From positions 310,001 to 374,000 of the forward strand of contig JAVSML010024326.1 in assembly GCA_038503035.1 (NCBI GenBank): a DNA stretch of 64,000 nucleotides, given 5' to 3'. A program made the translations under genes and the position numbers. Positions 25,524-36,600 of the stretch are shown one piece after another. Under the pieces are notes generated by a model, which was not told the origin of the DNA, did not search any database, and saw only the letters and a list, made by a program, of their open reading frames with translations. This stretch comes from Crocodylus rhombifer. Lineage: Eukaryota; Chordata; Crocodylia; Crocodylidae. Numbering within the stretch: the first letter of the stretch is position 1; each line of letters starts with the position of its first letter.

Positions 25524-26110
25524 TTAAATGGTTTTTAAAAAATGAAAAAAGAAAATAGGTGCGGCTGGAGTGAGAAGGCTGGCATTCACTCCATCTGCAC
25601 CTGGAGCTTGGGGAACTCCAGCTGCTGGAGGTTCACCTTCAGGAACATCAGCTGCTCCACCAAACCAGTATCCAAGCAGCTGCAGTGGGGTGTCAGTACA
25701 TCCATAGGAATGCTGAACACCCTCTTGCTTGGGGCACTGGTCAGTGGACAGGACAGGTGTCCTGGGCAACTATGGCCAGATCCAGCCATATGTGGCTGTG
25801 GCTTTTTCAGTAGGCCATGGTGTCAAACAACAGCAGTTCCACATCCTTGGTGACATATGCATCCACCAAGGCCTGAGTGCTACCTGCTTGAGTGTGGGGT
25901 CTGGTACCTCTGGACCCCACAATGGAAGCCATGCACTTGGCCCACGTTGGCCCACATTGGCAGAAGAAGACTGGCTGGTGGATGGCATGCTAGCATGGCA
26001 GAGTGAATCCACCCTTCCACGTCCCCCACCTCCACTGTTCTGCCTCTCTGACTCTTTTTACCAGCACCTCCATCCACGGATTCAGGCTCTGGCTGCCCCA
26101 AGGCCTGCTG
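25524..26110 (-). pseudogene. hAT-1 transposase, C-terminal dimerisation region
   Basis: Minus-strand pieces in more than one frame match the C-terminal part of hAT-2. SLNPWMEVLVKRVREAEQW (25990-26214 frame) corresponds to TLNHWMQVLVNKVREAEVH in hAT-2. SKRVFSIPMDVLTPHCSCLD and GLVEQLMFLKVNLQQLEFPK (25586-25789) correspond to the hAT family dimerisation motif around NERVFSIAEDVLT. Frameshifts separate the pieces. The upstream part of the gene resumes at 30602, on the far side of CR1-2. In a live element this region mediates transposase oligomerisation; here it cannot be functional. Confidence 0.85.
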
Positions 26111-26129
26111 AACCAATGTCCCTGCCCCG

Positions 26130-26466
26130 TTGGAGCTTTGCAACAGGTATGAACCTCTTGCAGCCCCAGCAGGGCCTGCCAAGCTGCCAGCTCCTGCAGG
26201 CAACACAGGCTCAACTGTACCTGCCGCCCCTGCTCTCCCTAAGACAAAATGGAAAGTGTTTGTCATGGAAAACTCCATCCTGAGAGGGACTGAGGCACAA
26301 TCTGCTGCCCCGACCCCTTAGCCCGGGAAGTCTGCTGCTTCCCGGGAGCCTGAATATGAGACATTGTGGAGAATATCCCTGAGCTCCTCCAGCCCATTGA
26401 CCACTACTCTATCCTCCTTATCCATGTGGGCATGAATGACATGGCTTGGAGTGCTCCCAGCTGGGT
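26130..26466 (+). pseudogene. CR1-2 ORF1, N-terminal part with SGNH-esterase motifs
   Basis: The first frame reads LCNRYEPLAAPAG, then VFVMENSILRGTEAQ, where the CR1 ORF1 esterase block I (GDS-LLRGTEA) is expected; GDS appears as ENS. After a frameshift another frame reads HVGMNDMAW near 26421-26450, the block with the conserved H-V-G-x-N-D. CR1 ORF1 proteins are known to carry an SGNH/GDSL-type esterase-like domain of uncertain function. The gene is then cut by the LTR inserted at 26466/26467 and resumes at 27420. Confidence 0.75.
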
Positions 26467-27414
26467 TGCAGCAGAAATGCCACTGTCTGTGTACCTCTCC
26501 AGAAATCTGTCCTTGTCAGCTCAGGACACTGGGGTCTAATTCCTAAGGGAGGGTGGATTTTCCTCCCTGCCTATGTGACAAAAGCCAGGTGCCTAGGGTG
26601 TGATCCCTCTGGTCACCTGAATGGGAGGAGAGAAAAGCCCCTGCCCAGCTGCCCAGTTAACCAGTGATGCTTTTTAAATTGGTTGGCTAGTTGCCAACAC
26701 TGCTGGCTTCTATTGGACTGGGCTGCTGAGGTCAGAAAGGCTATATAGGACCTGGTCCAAGAAGAAGAAGAGAGAAGCCATTTTACCAGCATGGCACAAA
26801 AGCATCAGGACACAGGGAGAGAATCTGATCCATCTGAAATGCTCTCTCTCTGGAAATCTCCAAGCCAGATCTCTACCATCTTCTGAATGATACTTGTAAA
26901 TGTTTCTAGAGAGCTAGTCAGCTCACAGTGATGCATTTGCATATCAAACAGCTACATCAGCAAGACTGTTTTGCTCAATGGTAATCCCTTGATGGTGCTC
27001 TACCTCTTACCCTATTCTACCTCATACAGTCAGGAGCAATAAAGTTCTTTGTGACTGGTGTAGGAGTCTTATTGAGGGGTCGGTTTAATTATGCCTAGGA
27101 GGCCCCTCAGGTCTGCAGACTAAGGGAAACTGTCTTCTTCTTTTGACCCCTGACTTGGGGAGGTGCCCCAAATTCTTGTATTGGGTTGAGTACCCATAAG
27201 ACTATTAGGCCTGTGTTTTCCCAAGGACACAGGACCTAGACAGTCCCTTCTCAGAGTGGTGGAATCACACATTACCCCGGACTCTGCGGTGGGGCTCAAA
27301 AGGTGGTCTGCCAGGGTTTAGGCATTCCTGGAGAGACAAGTGGAGTCTAGAAGGTGGATGGCCATAGTGAGGTGGGATGCTCAATGCAGGAGCTCCCCAT
27401 ACCGGCCCGCCACA
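26467..27414 (+). mobile_element. LTR copy 3: solo LTR (948 bp) in CR1-2 ORF1, perfect 5-bp TSD
   Basis: Starts TGCAGCAGAAATGCC and ends CCGGCCCGCCACA. Flanks are TGGGT at 26462-26466 and TGGGT at 27415-27419, an exact 5-bp duplication. Removing the LTR and one TGGGT makes the CR1 ORF1 sequence continuous in sense. It carries a TATATAGG box near 26740, AATAAA at 27038-27043, and is homologous throughout to copies 1 and 2. No internal retroelement sequence remains, so it is a solo LTR from LTR-LTR recombination. Confidence 0.9.
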
Positions 27415-27660
27415 TGGGTCATGAAGAACTACAGGGATTTCGGAGCGGGGCTTAAGGGGTTGGGGGCACAGGTGGTGTTTTCATTGATCCTCCCAGTTTT
27501 AGGCTATGGGCTGAGGAGGGAGAGGAGGATTGAGGTAGTGAACCAAAGACTGCAGTGCTGGAGTCGTCGGAAGGCTTTGGCTTCCACAACCACAGTCTGC
27601 TCTTTGGTGAGAGAGGCAGTGAGCTGCTGGGAAGGGACAGTCTCCATCTCTCTCTGCTAG
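27415..27660 (+). pseudogene. CR1-2 ORF1, C-terminal part
   Basis: This frame, whose open stretch begins inside the LTR at 27340, continues as MKNYRDFGAGLKGLGAQVVF and SLILPVLGYGLRRERRIEVV and ends at a stop near 27660. This is the C-terminal half of the CR1 ORF1 esterase region, including the AQVVFS-ILPV strand. Directly downstream (27690-27870) comes the ORF1-ORF2 spacer. It is a fragment of one gene with 26130-26466. Confidence 0.8.
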
Positions 27661-27859
27661 GGAGGAGCCTCTTCTCAGCCAGACTGACTGACTTGCTCCA
27701 CCAGGCTTTAAAATAAGTGCACCTGCAGATGGGGGGACTACAGCCACTGCTGTCTCACTGAGCAACCCTTATAAGGCCAGCAGGCCAAGGCACTTAAGGG
27801 ATCCCACCCCTGACCCAGCCATGGAATGATCTGTTGGCAAGGCATGGCCCCCCAAATGG

Positions 27860-30502
27860 ACACTTGCATGCCTCTACACAAATGCCAGAAGCTTGGGAAA
27901 TAAACAGGAGGAACATGTCCTCCTGCAAAACACAAATAATTATGATGTCATAGGGATATTGGAGACCTGGTGGGACTCCACTCATAACTGAACCACAGGT
28001 ATACACAGCTATGCTCTGTACAGGAGAGATTGAGTGGACAAAAGGGGTGGGGGTGTAGCTGTCTAGGTCAAGGAAAGCTATGCATCCCTGCAAGCTGACA
28101 CTGGCATCCAGGGTGAATGACTAGAGACCCTCTGGTTTAAAATTTGTGGGGAATATGGCACGGGAACACAATGGTGGTAGTCTACTACAGTCCCCTTACC
28201 TAGGATCAAGAGTTTGACCAAGAGTTCACCAGGGAATTGGCTGAGGCTGCACGCTCCCAGTGTATGGTTGTCATGGAAGACTTCAACAACCAGACATCTC
28301 ATGGGAAGAGCCCGCAGCCAAATCTGAGCAGTTGCAAAGCTTTCTCTAGTGTGTGGACAAGTTCTATCTGATGCAGGAAATATACGGGCCAATGAGAGGT
28401 AAAGCACTGCTCAACCTGGTACTGGCAATGGGGGATGACTTAATCAGCAACCTGATGATCTAAGGGAAGCTGGGTGAAAGGGACCATGAGCTGATAACCT
28501 TCACCATCCACTATAAAGCTGGCAAGTAATTCAGCAATACAGAAGTCCTTGACTTCAGGAAAGATTACTTTAACAACCTAAGCAGGCTTGTCAGTAAGGC
28601 CCTAAAGGGCCACAACCAAAAGGGGAGGGAGTTCAGGATAAGTGATTGCCCCTCAAGGGAACAATCCTTGATGTGCAAGCAAAGTCTATCCTATCTCAGA
28701 GGAAAGGCATCAAAAGGGCACAGCAGCCCCCTTGGCTCTCTAGGGAAGTAGCAGAACTTCTGCATCTAAAAACAAAGACCTACAAAGGATGGAGGGCTTG
28801 ATCCACCTCCAAGGAGGAATATTCTGCACTGGTCCAGACCTGCAGGGATGAAACAAGAAAAGTCCTTTTCTAGATATGTGGGGAGCTGGAGGAAAAGCAA
28901 GGGCAATACTGGACCTCTGCTAAGCCAAATGGAAAAACAGACAACTGACACTCAGGAAATAGCCAACTTGCTAAATGGGTACTTTGCATTGGTTGTTCAC
29001 CGGTCCCATTCCTTACGCTCCATCAATGCTGACCTCAGGAAGGAACACCTTGAGAGGCTGGATACCTTCAAGTCATCCAGCCCTGATAGTTTACACCCCA
29101 GGGTACTCAAGGAGCTGGCTAGCATCATAGTTCAGCCCCTGGCACAGATCTTTGATAACTCCTGGTGCTCTGGTGAAGTGCCCAAAGATTGGAAGAAGGC
29201 CAATGTGGTGCCTATCTTCAAGAAAGGGAGAGAAGTGGATCCAGCAAACTACAGACCCATCAGCCTGAACTCTATCCTGGGGAAGGTCTTAGAAAAGATT
29301 ATCAAAGAGGCCATTCTTAACAGACTAGCTGATGGCAACATCCTGAGGGATACCCAGCATGGGTTATTTGCAGGTAGGTCTTGCTTGACCAATCTTATTT
29401 CCTTTTACGACCAAGTGACCTATCACCTGGACAAGGGAGAAGAGATTGATGTCATATATCTTACTTTAAAAAGCCTTCGATCTGGTATCCCATGATCACC
29501 TCTTAGCAAAACTGGCTAACTGAAGCCTTGGCCTCACCACGATCTGCTGGCTGGGGAATTGGCTCTGCTGTAGGACCCAAAGGGTGCTGGTTGACAGAAG
29601 TCAATCATCATGGTGTGCTGTGACCAGTGGGGTCCCTCAAGGCTCTGTCCTAGGACCTTACTATTTAACATCTTCATTAATGATGTAGACTTTGGTGTCA
29701 GAAGGGGTCTGGCCAAGTTCACCAATGACACCAAACTCTGGGGTAAAGTGTCCACACCTGAGGACAGGACAGTGATCCAGACAGACCTTGACAGGCTCAG
29801 GAAATGGGTGGATGAGAACCTGATGGTGTTTAACACCGAAAAATGCAAGACTCTCCATCTTGGGAAGAAAAACCTGCAGCAGGCTCAACAGTGCTAAGCT
29901 GGCTAGCACCACGGATGAAAGGGACTTGGTGGTCATGACTGACCACAAGATGAACATGAGCCTTCAATGTGATACTGCTGCTAGTAAAGTGAGCAAAATT
30001 CTGGCTTGCATACATAGAAGCTTCTCCCAGGACATCATACTCCCATTATACTCAGCCTTGGTGAGGCCACAGCTGGAGCACTGCATCCAGTTTTGGGCTC
30101 CACAATTCAAAAAGGATGTGAAGAAGCTTAAGAGAATGCAGAGGAGAGCCACATGCATGATCAAAGGTCAGGAAAACAAACCTTATGATGACAGGTTGAG
30201 AGCCATGGGGCTCTTCAACCTGGAAAAGTGCAGGCTCAGGGGTGATCTGGTGGCCACCTATAAGTTTATTGGAGCGCTCACCAGATTCTGGGGGAACATC
30301 TGTTCACCATAGTGCTCCAAGTGATGACAGGTCAAATGGTCACAAACTCCTCCATGACCATTTCAGGCTAGACATAAGGAAGAACTTCTTTACTGTCCGA
30401 GCTCCCAAGGTTTGGGATGGACTGCTGCCAGAGGTGGCTCAAGCACCCATGTTGAATGCCTTCAAAAGACATTTGGATATTTATTTTGCTAGGATCCTAT
30501 GA
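27860..30502 (+). pseudogene. CR1-2 ORF2 (endonuclease-reverse transcriptase), multiply broken
   Basis: The endonuclease part (27860-28560) is recognisable but broken by several stops. RT begins in the frame 28848-29495, with SSPDSLHPRVLKELASI, VPIFKKGREVDPANYRPISL and FAGRSCLTNLISFYDQVT. It then shifts frame: the 29610-29897 frame carries LFNIFINDVDFGVRRGLAKF, then FTND where FADD is the active-site motif. The frames 29860-30312 and 30242-30502 give the C-terminal part. It is degraded more than CR1-1 and clearly non-functional. Confidence 0.85.
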
Positions 30503-30601
30503 TCCCTGCTGACTTTCTGCCCCTGGGGCAGAGGGCTGGACTCGATGATCTTCCAAGGTTCCTTCCAGCCCTGGTGTCTATGAATCTATGAATCTATGAA
30601 T

Positions 30602-32430
30602 ATGCTGCCCTTCATCCTGGGTGGATGCATGATGGCCAGCACATATACTGGACCACAAAGGATCAAGCCATTTCCTGATGCCTTCCTTCAACCACCTCAC
30701 CAGTGCCTGCACATATGGTGACAGTGGCTTGCCCCAGCCGGAAGCATTGATCCCCTGGAAGCTCCCCATTTGGTTCTGAAGTTCCTTCACTACAGAGATC
30801 ACCTGGCTAAGTACAGCATCAGTAGTGCTGAGGGTCTTGGTGGCCTCAAGGAAGGGCTTGAGGACCACCAAGATCTGAGAAATGGTATCCTACTCAGCTC
30901 TGTTAAGGGGGCCACTGAATCCAATCTCCCCAAGAAAGGCCATCTCATGGATGGCCTTTTGTTGCTCCATCAGCCTCTTGAGCATCAGGTATGTGGAGTT
31001 CCACTGAGTCTCCACATCCTGCATGATTTTGTGCTGTGGGATGCTCAGCTGCACTTGTTTGTCCCACAGCATCTTGGCCCCCTTGATGCTCCAGTGGAAG
31101 TAGCCTGTCACCTTTCTCCATTTGGAAATGAGCTTGCTGGTAGTGCTGGTGCAGTTACTGGAAGCTCTGTCCCCCTCCAAGGTGTCCCTGACTATAGGTG
31201 GAACTTGTGTGCCACACAGCAGATGCCAACAAAATTGGCATCATGGACCACCTTGACCATATTGGTCCCATTGTCAGTGACCATGAACCTGTAGGTGAGC
31301 TCACCCTGCTCAATAAGTCACTCCTGCAACCAAGCAGTGCATGGCCCTCTTGATCTCTGTTGCCATGTGCGACTCATTCATCACCTCAGCTTGAAGTAGA
31401 GCCCATCGATGGCCTGACTGGTCACACCAATGCTTTGTGAGGGAAAGGTATGCATGATCTCCAATGCTGATGCTCCACATTTCCAAGGTGAAGTGTAAGA
31501 CCACTTGCAGACCTGCCTTGTTCAGCTCCTTCCTCATGTACTGCCTGCATGAGAGGGCACCACCGTCCTCCTGAAGGTGGTGCATGCAGGCACTTCATAT
31601 GATGAAGCCATGAGCGCCATGAGCTGTGTGAACCCTGGCAGCTCAACTAAAGAGAAGGGCTGGCCATCCACAGCAAATATCTCCCCAGTGCTCTGGGTGA
31701 TATCTCTCACCCTTGCAATGATTCCCCCCCACCCTTTCTGTCTCACCCACTGTTCCAGGATGGCCTTCCTCTGCCTTGGGGGGATGGGGGTTTTGGAGTG
31801 ATTGGGGGACTTCCCTTTGGGCACACTCCCACTGGTGCCAGGCTGAGGAGGAGCAAGGGCAAAGGGGTGGTGCTTACGGAGATGCATCAGCATCCCCGTG
31901 GTGCTTGTTTGTTTGGTTCCCTTGCCCCAGCTGGTATTGGCTTGGCAGTTCAGGCAGAATGCACATGTGGGTTCATCTGCCAGCTCAAAATAATCCCAGA
32001 CCACGCTACCTGATCACTTCTGGGATGTGGGTACAAGTGTGGATGCTGCAATTTCCCCCTCTTGAGCAAGCATAAGCACAGCAACAGAAGGAGCAGACTC
32101 AGCTGAACCGCTTGCCTCTGAAACCTCTATCTCAGCCTCCTCTGAAGTGCATTCTGGGTAAAGAGACCTGGCTGTAGGGGAAACTTGAGGGTTGTGGAGC
32201 ACAAACTCAGATGAGTCCCTCTCCTTCCCCAGAATTTCCTCTGCTAGGGCACTGAGATCCATCTCCATCTCATCTCCAGCTCTTCCTCTGGCACTGGAAG
32301 GCTCAGCATGGGAAGTGAAATGGGGGTAGAGGAGACAGTAATGGACAGGATGAAAAGTCAGGCACAGGCACTGCTCCCATCTCCTTGCTGCCTGTACCAC
32401 TGAAAGCCTCATGCCTGCTTGCTGTAGCAA
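30602..32430 (-). pseudogene. hAT-1 transposase, N-terminal BED finger and catalytic core
   Basis: Minus-strand frames from high to low coordinate: an acidic N-terminus (32014-32430), then a BED-type zinc finger at the start of the 31534-32004 frame (VWDYFELAD, then CAFCLNC, then MHLRKHH). Next is a region with SFSLVELPGF-type sequence, the LNKAGLQVVLHFTLEMWS strand (31310-31585), and VETQWNSTYLMLKRLMEQQ (30890-31180), the conserved hAT WNSTY-LMLKRL segment. The last frame reads VVLKPFLEATKTLSTTDAVL (30578-30871) and stops at the CR1-2 insertion. Frameshifts and stops separate the pieces. Transposase in this family cuts and pastes the element via its terminal repeats. A domesticated ZBED-type host gene is possible in principle but is contradicted by the breaks and the TSD. 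Confidence 0.85.
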
Positions 32431-33182
32431 AGAAGCTGTATCTCAGTTTGGCAGGGTGGGCAGGGGTGTGGAATTTACACCTCTCCCTCTACCCACTCTT
32501 CTGCCCACCAGGAAGGCTTGCCAGCTGCCTTTCCAGCAGACTTCATGATGTGTTTCATAGTGTCTTGTATTTATAAAAATGTATATATGTGTTTTCCTAT
32601 ATAGATTCTATATTATAATATGTAATATAATTATGAAATTGAAAAGAGTTGATCAAGGAATATAATAATAAAATAAAAGGGTATAGAAAGAAAGAAAAAG
32701 GTATTGCAGAATTCCACTTGCTAGACTAGCAAGTAGGAAATCAATGGTAGTAGTAGCCTTTGTTGCTTAATGCTGCTGAGTTTCTGGACGATAGCTCAGT
32801 AACTGACTCCAAGATGGGAAGCAGGCCAGTTCCAACAAAGCTGCCTTTTATGCTGTTTTTCCATCCCTCCCTGAGGGCACTGGGATCGAAAGGGACCTCA
32901 GGGAAGGATCACAGTCACTGGCCAGCTATACAGTCAATATCAAAGCAGTCCTTCCACCTTCTTCCCCCTGCCTCTCCTTACCTTATATTTCTCTGCAGGC
33001 AAGTCCAGTTTCAGCTTTGAAACTCAAAACATTTTGAAACTTTCAAAACATTTTGACTGCCCTCATTTCATTTCAAGGCTGTTTTGAATCCCTTTGTTTC
33101 ATTTTGATTTTGTTGTTTCAAGATCAAAACAAGTCAAAACAGCCTCTAAACGAAACAGCTGAAAAAATGTTGCACAGCCCCA
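32431..33182 (-). promoter_or_regulatory. hAT-1 5' end: upstream region and subterminal motif cluster
   Basis: From about 33010 to 33182 the words GAAAC/GTTTC, TTTTGA and CATTTCATTTCAA recur. The opposite end (23600-23760) has the same word set (TTTCATTTTG, GAAACTG). Clusters of short subterminal words are the usual transposase-binding sites in hAT elements. The remainder (32431-33000) would hold the transposase promoter; I see no clear TATA box. Confidence 0.5.
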
Positions 33183-33674
33183 CTAATTTAGCCTCTCAAG
33201 GGGGACCTTGTCAAAGGCTTATTGGAAATCCAAATATATTGTGTGAACTGATTCACCCCTGATCCACCTGTTTATTGATACCTTCAGAGAACTCTAGTGA
33301 GTTGGTGAAGCATAATTTCCCTTTGACAAAGTCATATTGATTCGTCCCCAGTAATTCTTTTGTAATATTATTGTTTCCAGCAGTTTGTCAGGAACAGAAA
33401 GACAACTGGCCTGTAGTTCCCTCTAGAATCTTTTTTAAATATTGGAGTCACATTGGCAAGCCTCCAGTATTATGGTACAGAGGCCATTTTTAAAGATAGG
33501 TTGCATACTACAGTTAGGAGTTCAGCAATTTTGAATCTGAGCTCCTTCAGGACCTTAGGGGGAATGCCATCAGGTTCTAGTGATTTTATACGTTTAGTTT
33601 AGTTTATCAATTTCCTCTATAATCTCATCTATTTATACGTCAATTTGGGTCAACTCTACTGACTTGTCCCTAGT
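33183..33674 (-). mobile_element. CR1-5 fragment c (RT core)
   Basis: Continues CR1-5 after hAT-1. The plus strand reads GGGGGACCTTGTCAAAGGCT, which is antisense to the RT motif A surroundings (KAFDKVP-type). Further on, GGGGGAATGCCATCAGG is antisense to the GPDGIPP region. The coding frame is extensively broken. The first 8 bases are the second copy of the hAT-1 TSD. Confidence 0.8.
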
Positions 33675-34111
33675 AGGCATATCTACATATGCATTTACTG
33701 TGCAGTAAGCAGTTTTCAGTCTGGTCTCTACACATGCAGCTGTTAACACCTTAAGGCACCATAACTTAGCTTACTGGGTGATTGCATCAGCCTGCCCTGG
33801 AAAGCACTCTGGACAGCCCCACCTCTAACCTCCTCCCAGCTATGGCATGTGCTGCTGCTGACACTAGAGCCATGGTTCTGGCAGAAGGGAAAAGAATGAC
33901 ACCCTGGAGGGAGGGCAAGGCTGGGGCTACATCTTTTGTCTGCAGCATCCGGTTCTCCTTTCCCTGCCCCACAGAGTGAGCTGCTCTTCTTGGCTCGGCC
34001 CAGGCAGGTTTGGGGCTGTATCTGCTCCCAGAAACCAGCAGGTTTGGTGCTGGTTTCTGTGCAACACCTATTTCCATCCCAGGCAGTAACTGTGCATGTG
34101 TAGATGCACCC
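33675..34111. mobile_element. TIR element D (437 bp) inserted in CR1-5
   Basis: Left end AGGCATATCTACATATGCAT, right end GCATGTGTAGATGCACCC, inverted and of the A-E family, with the same ACTGTGCAGTAAGCA subterminal motif. It interrupts the antisense CR1. Flanks (AGT/AGA) are imperfect. Frames on both strands inside it are not coding. Confidence 0.6.
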
Positions 34112-34770
34112 AGAGAGAAGTGGATCTGAGCAGAGAATTTCCCTAACATCTTCCACAGTGAAGACAGGTACAAAGAATGCATGTAGTATCTCAGCAATGG
34201 CCCTGTCATCTTTTAACACCCCATTTACGACCTGATAATCCAAAGGTCCAACTAACTACCTGGTTGGTCTTCAGCTTCTAATGTACTTAAAGACATTTTT
34301 ATTGTTATCTTTTGTGTCTCTAGCATGTTTCTCCTTAAATTCTTTCTTAGCTGGTCTTACTTCAGGTTTATATTTTATTTGGCAGAGTTTATGCTCTTTG
34401 TTATGTTTCTTATTAGTATTCAACTCATTTTTTGAAAGAAGCCCTTTTTCTGCTCATTGTCTCTGAAACCATGCCATTAAACTATGCTGGCCTTCTTTCG
34501 GTTTGCTTTCCATTTTTTCTTTTTTGTTTTGGATTTGTGCTATGCATTTGCACTGTGCCTCCAACATGGTGCTTTGTGCCTTTAGTCTGGTGTTCTTAGG
34601 CAGTTCCCATGTTGCTTGCACATTCTTTACCTCTTTATTGGCCCCTTTTAACTTCTTTCTAACCAGCTTCCTCAGTTTGGTATAGTCTCCCTTTTTAAAA
34701 TGAAAGACTACTGATTTTCTTCTTGTCTACCTCTACATGGGTGTTAAACCTAATTGCATTGTGGCCACTA
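34112..34770 (-). mobile_element. CR1-5 fragment d (pre-RT / end of endonuclease)
   Basis: The 5'-most surviving part of the old antisense CR1. Phrases such as ACATCTTCCACAGTGAAGAC and CTCCTTAAATTCTTTCTTAG are antisense to the conserved linker between endonuclease and RT. The homology fades at about 34.75-34.80 kb, so the copy is 5' truncated or decayed there. Confidence 0.75.
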
Positions 34771-35125
34771 TTGCATGGAATTTTTCCTGAGAATTTTGTC
34801 AGAAAATGTAATTTATCTTAGTTTTCAGCTCATGTGGTCTCAGCCTAAAATAAGGCATGAATTTTTAATAAGTTTTTGAGTTAACAAACTGGGATTAATG
34901 CAGAATATTTCATTATGAAATTTAAGGCATAATGAGTTATAGTGAAAAATGTATTAAAATTGGAATAGGACTGGGTAATGCAAGAGTGATCAAAGGTAGT
35001 GCCCCTGAGAAGGGAGAGGAGTTGTCAGGAGCATGCTGTAAATTCATTATTCAGGTGTCTTGCTGGAAGAAAATTTGGACCTTAAAACATGGGGTTAGAT
35101 CTACAGATAAGCAATGACCAATGTA
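34771..35125. other. unassigned AT-rich spacer
   Basis: About 350 bp between CR1-5 and hAT-2 with no recognisable feature. The expected left TIR of hAT-2 is not found here. Confidence 0.5.
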
Positions 35126-36600
35126 GAATTAATCAAGACAGTGGTGCCTTTCCTGTATGAGGCACACAGGGAGTACCTGAAGGAGGAGCTGCACAAGGCA
35201 GGGATGCAGGTAGCCTTGCACTTCACCTCAGACATCTGGAGTGGCTGGGGTGGTGATCACTCCTACCTCTGAGTCCCACATGGCAAGGGAGATCATGGTG
35301 ACCATGGACTGCATGGTACAGGGGTGGCTTGTTGGGCAGGCTGAGCTCACCTGTGGGTTAATGGTCACCAACAATGAGGCCAATATGGTCAAGGCTGTCC
35401 ATGATGCCAACTTTGTTGGCATCCACTGTGCGGCAAACAAGTTCCACATCACAGTCAGAGATGCCTTTAAGGGCAACAGAGCTGCCGGTGATAGCGCCAC
35501 CACTGCTGCCACCATAAGCCAGCTGATTGAAAAATGCAGGAGGGTGGCGGGCTACTTCCACCACAGCACCAAGGTAGGCAAGATGCTGTGGGACAAACAG
35601 GCAGAGCTGAACGGGAGTAACAAAAGGCCATGTATGAGATGGCCTTGCTTGGGGAGATCAGGATCAGTGGCCCCCTGAACAGAGCTGAGTATGGTACCAT
35701 CTCCCAGATCTTGGTGGTCCTCAAGCCCTTCCTCAAGGCCACAGAGACCCTCAGCATTGGCAATGCCCTCCTCAGCCAGGTGATCCCTGTAGTAAGGGAA
35801 CTGGAGAACAAAATGGGGATGTTCCAGGGGATCAATGTTCCTGGCTGGGGCAGGCCACTGTCATCAGATGTGTAGGCACTGGTGAGGCAGCTGAAGGAGG
35901 GCATCAGGAGACAGGTGGATCCCTTGTGGTCCAGTATGGTCCACATGCTGGTGGGCATGTGTGACCCAAGGGTGAAGGGGAACATGTACACTGGCAGCAC
36001 CAAAACCCTCAATCACTGGATGCAGGTGCTGGTTAACAAAGTCAGGGAGGCTGAAGTGCACAGGGAAGGAGAGGGGGATCCACTTTCCCATGCCAGCACT
36101 CCTAACAACAGCACCTCCACTGGCACCAGTACTAGCATCAGCACCATCCAGTTTCCTCCACACCACCCATTTGCTAATGTGGGCCATAGGCATGGCTTCA
36201 ATGCTGGGGTCCAAACGCACTAGACCCCAGCCTCGGACAGGGAGCACCAAGCTTCAGTGGCTGTCTATCTTGCCGAGTATGTGGAGCCACTGGACTGTGA
36301 CCCCTTGGCCTACTGGGCAAGTGGCAATCAGATGTTTCAGGATCTGGCCACTTTTGCCTGGCAACACCTGCCCTGTCCACCATCTAATGTTCCAAATGAG
36401 AGGGTGTTCAGCATTGCTGAAGATGTACTGACACTCTACCACACGTGCTTGGATCCTGGTTTGGTAGAGCAGCTGTTGTTCTTGAAAGTAAACTTCCCGC
36501 TGCTGGGGTTCCCCAAGCTCCACCTGCAGAGACTGAGTGTCACCCTCCTCACTCTATCTGCACCTATTTCCTTTTTTCATTTTGTAAAAAAACAGTTAAT
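35126..36600 (+). pseudogene. hAT-2 transposase, core and C-terminus
   Basis: Frames in order: EELHKAGMQVALHFTSDIWS (near 35180-35240); then the 35241-35678 frame with VGIHCAANKFHITVRDAFKG, matching the conserved hAT H-C-A-H-L-V-DA segment; then EIRISGPLNRAEYGTISQIL and VVLKPFLKATETLSIGNALL (35630-35875). The 35882-36223 frame has LKEGIRRQVDPLWSSM and TLNHWMQVLVNKVREAEVH. Finally the 36257-36667 frame has PPSNVPNERVFSIAEDVL, the C-terminal dimerisation motif. At least three frame changes and stops make it non-functional. It is better preserved than hAT-1 over the shared core. Confidence 0.85.

Larger units (their letters stand above)
26112..30601 (+). mobile_element. CR1-2: CR1 LINE with ORF1 remnant, inserted in the hAT-1 transposase
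   Basis: Plus-strand CR1 carrying part of ORF1 (26130-26466, resumed at 27415-27660), the ORF1-ORF2 junction (CCAGGCTTTAAAATAAG near 27700), ORF2 and the CR1 3' tail. It ends in three copies of an ATCTATGA-like 8-mer at about 30577-30601. It is split by a solo LTR at 26467-27414. The left boundary with hAT-1 is approximate (26.10-26.13 kb). The right boundary is sharp because the hAT-1 transposase homology restarts immediately after the 8-mer tail. It is the only CR1 here that keeps recognisable ORF1. Confidence 0.85.
23593..33182 (-). mobile_element. hAT-1: hAT DNA transposon, 9.6 kb including nested inserts
   Basis: Left end TAGGGCTGTGTGAAACAGC and right end GTTGCACAGCCCCA are inverted. 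Flanks CTAATGTA (23585-23592) and CTAATTTA (33183-33190) are an 8-bp TSD with one mismatch, and CR1-5 is continuous once the element is removed. Transposase remains lie on the minus strand: N-terminal BED finger and core at 30602-32430, C-terminal dimerisation region at 25524-26110. The roughly 4.5 kb between them is a later CR1-2 insertion that itself carries a solo LTR. Without those inserts hAT-1 would be about 5.1 kb. The 3' side carries a tandem minisatellite. Both ends are rich in GAAAC/GTTTC and TTTTGA words. A paralogue (hAT-2) lies at 35126-37814 in the opposite orientation. Confidence 0.85.

Noticed and set aside
27340..27660. A complete 106-codon gene
   Set aside because: The frame starts inside the solo LTR by chance. 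Only the part after 27415 is meaningful, as the C-terminal end of CR1 ORF1.
30602..32430. A domesticated ZBED-type host gene from the BED finger and hAT core
   Set aside because: The reading is broken by frameshifts and by CR1-2, and the whole lies between hAT ends with an 8-bp TSD. It is a dead transposon.
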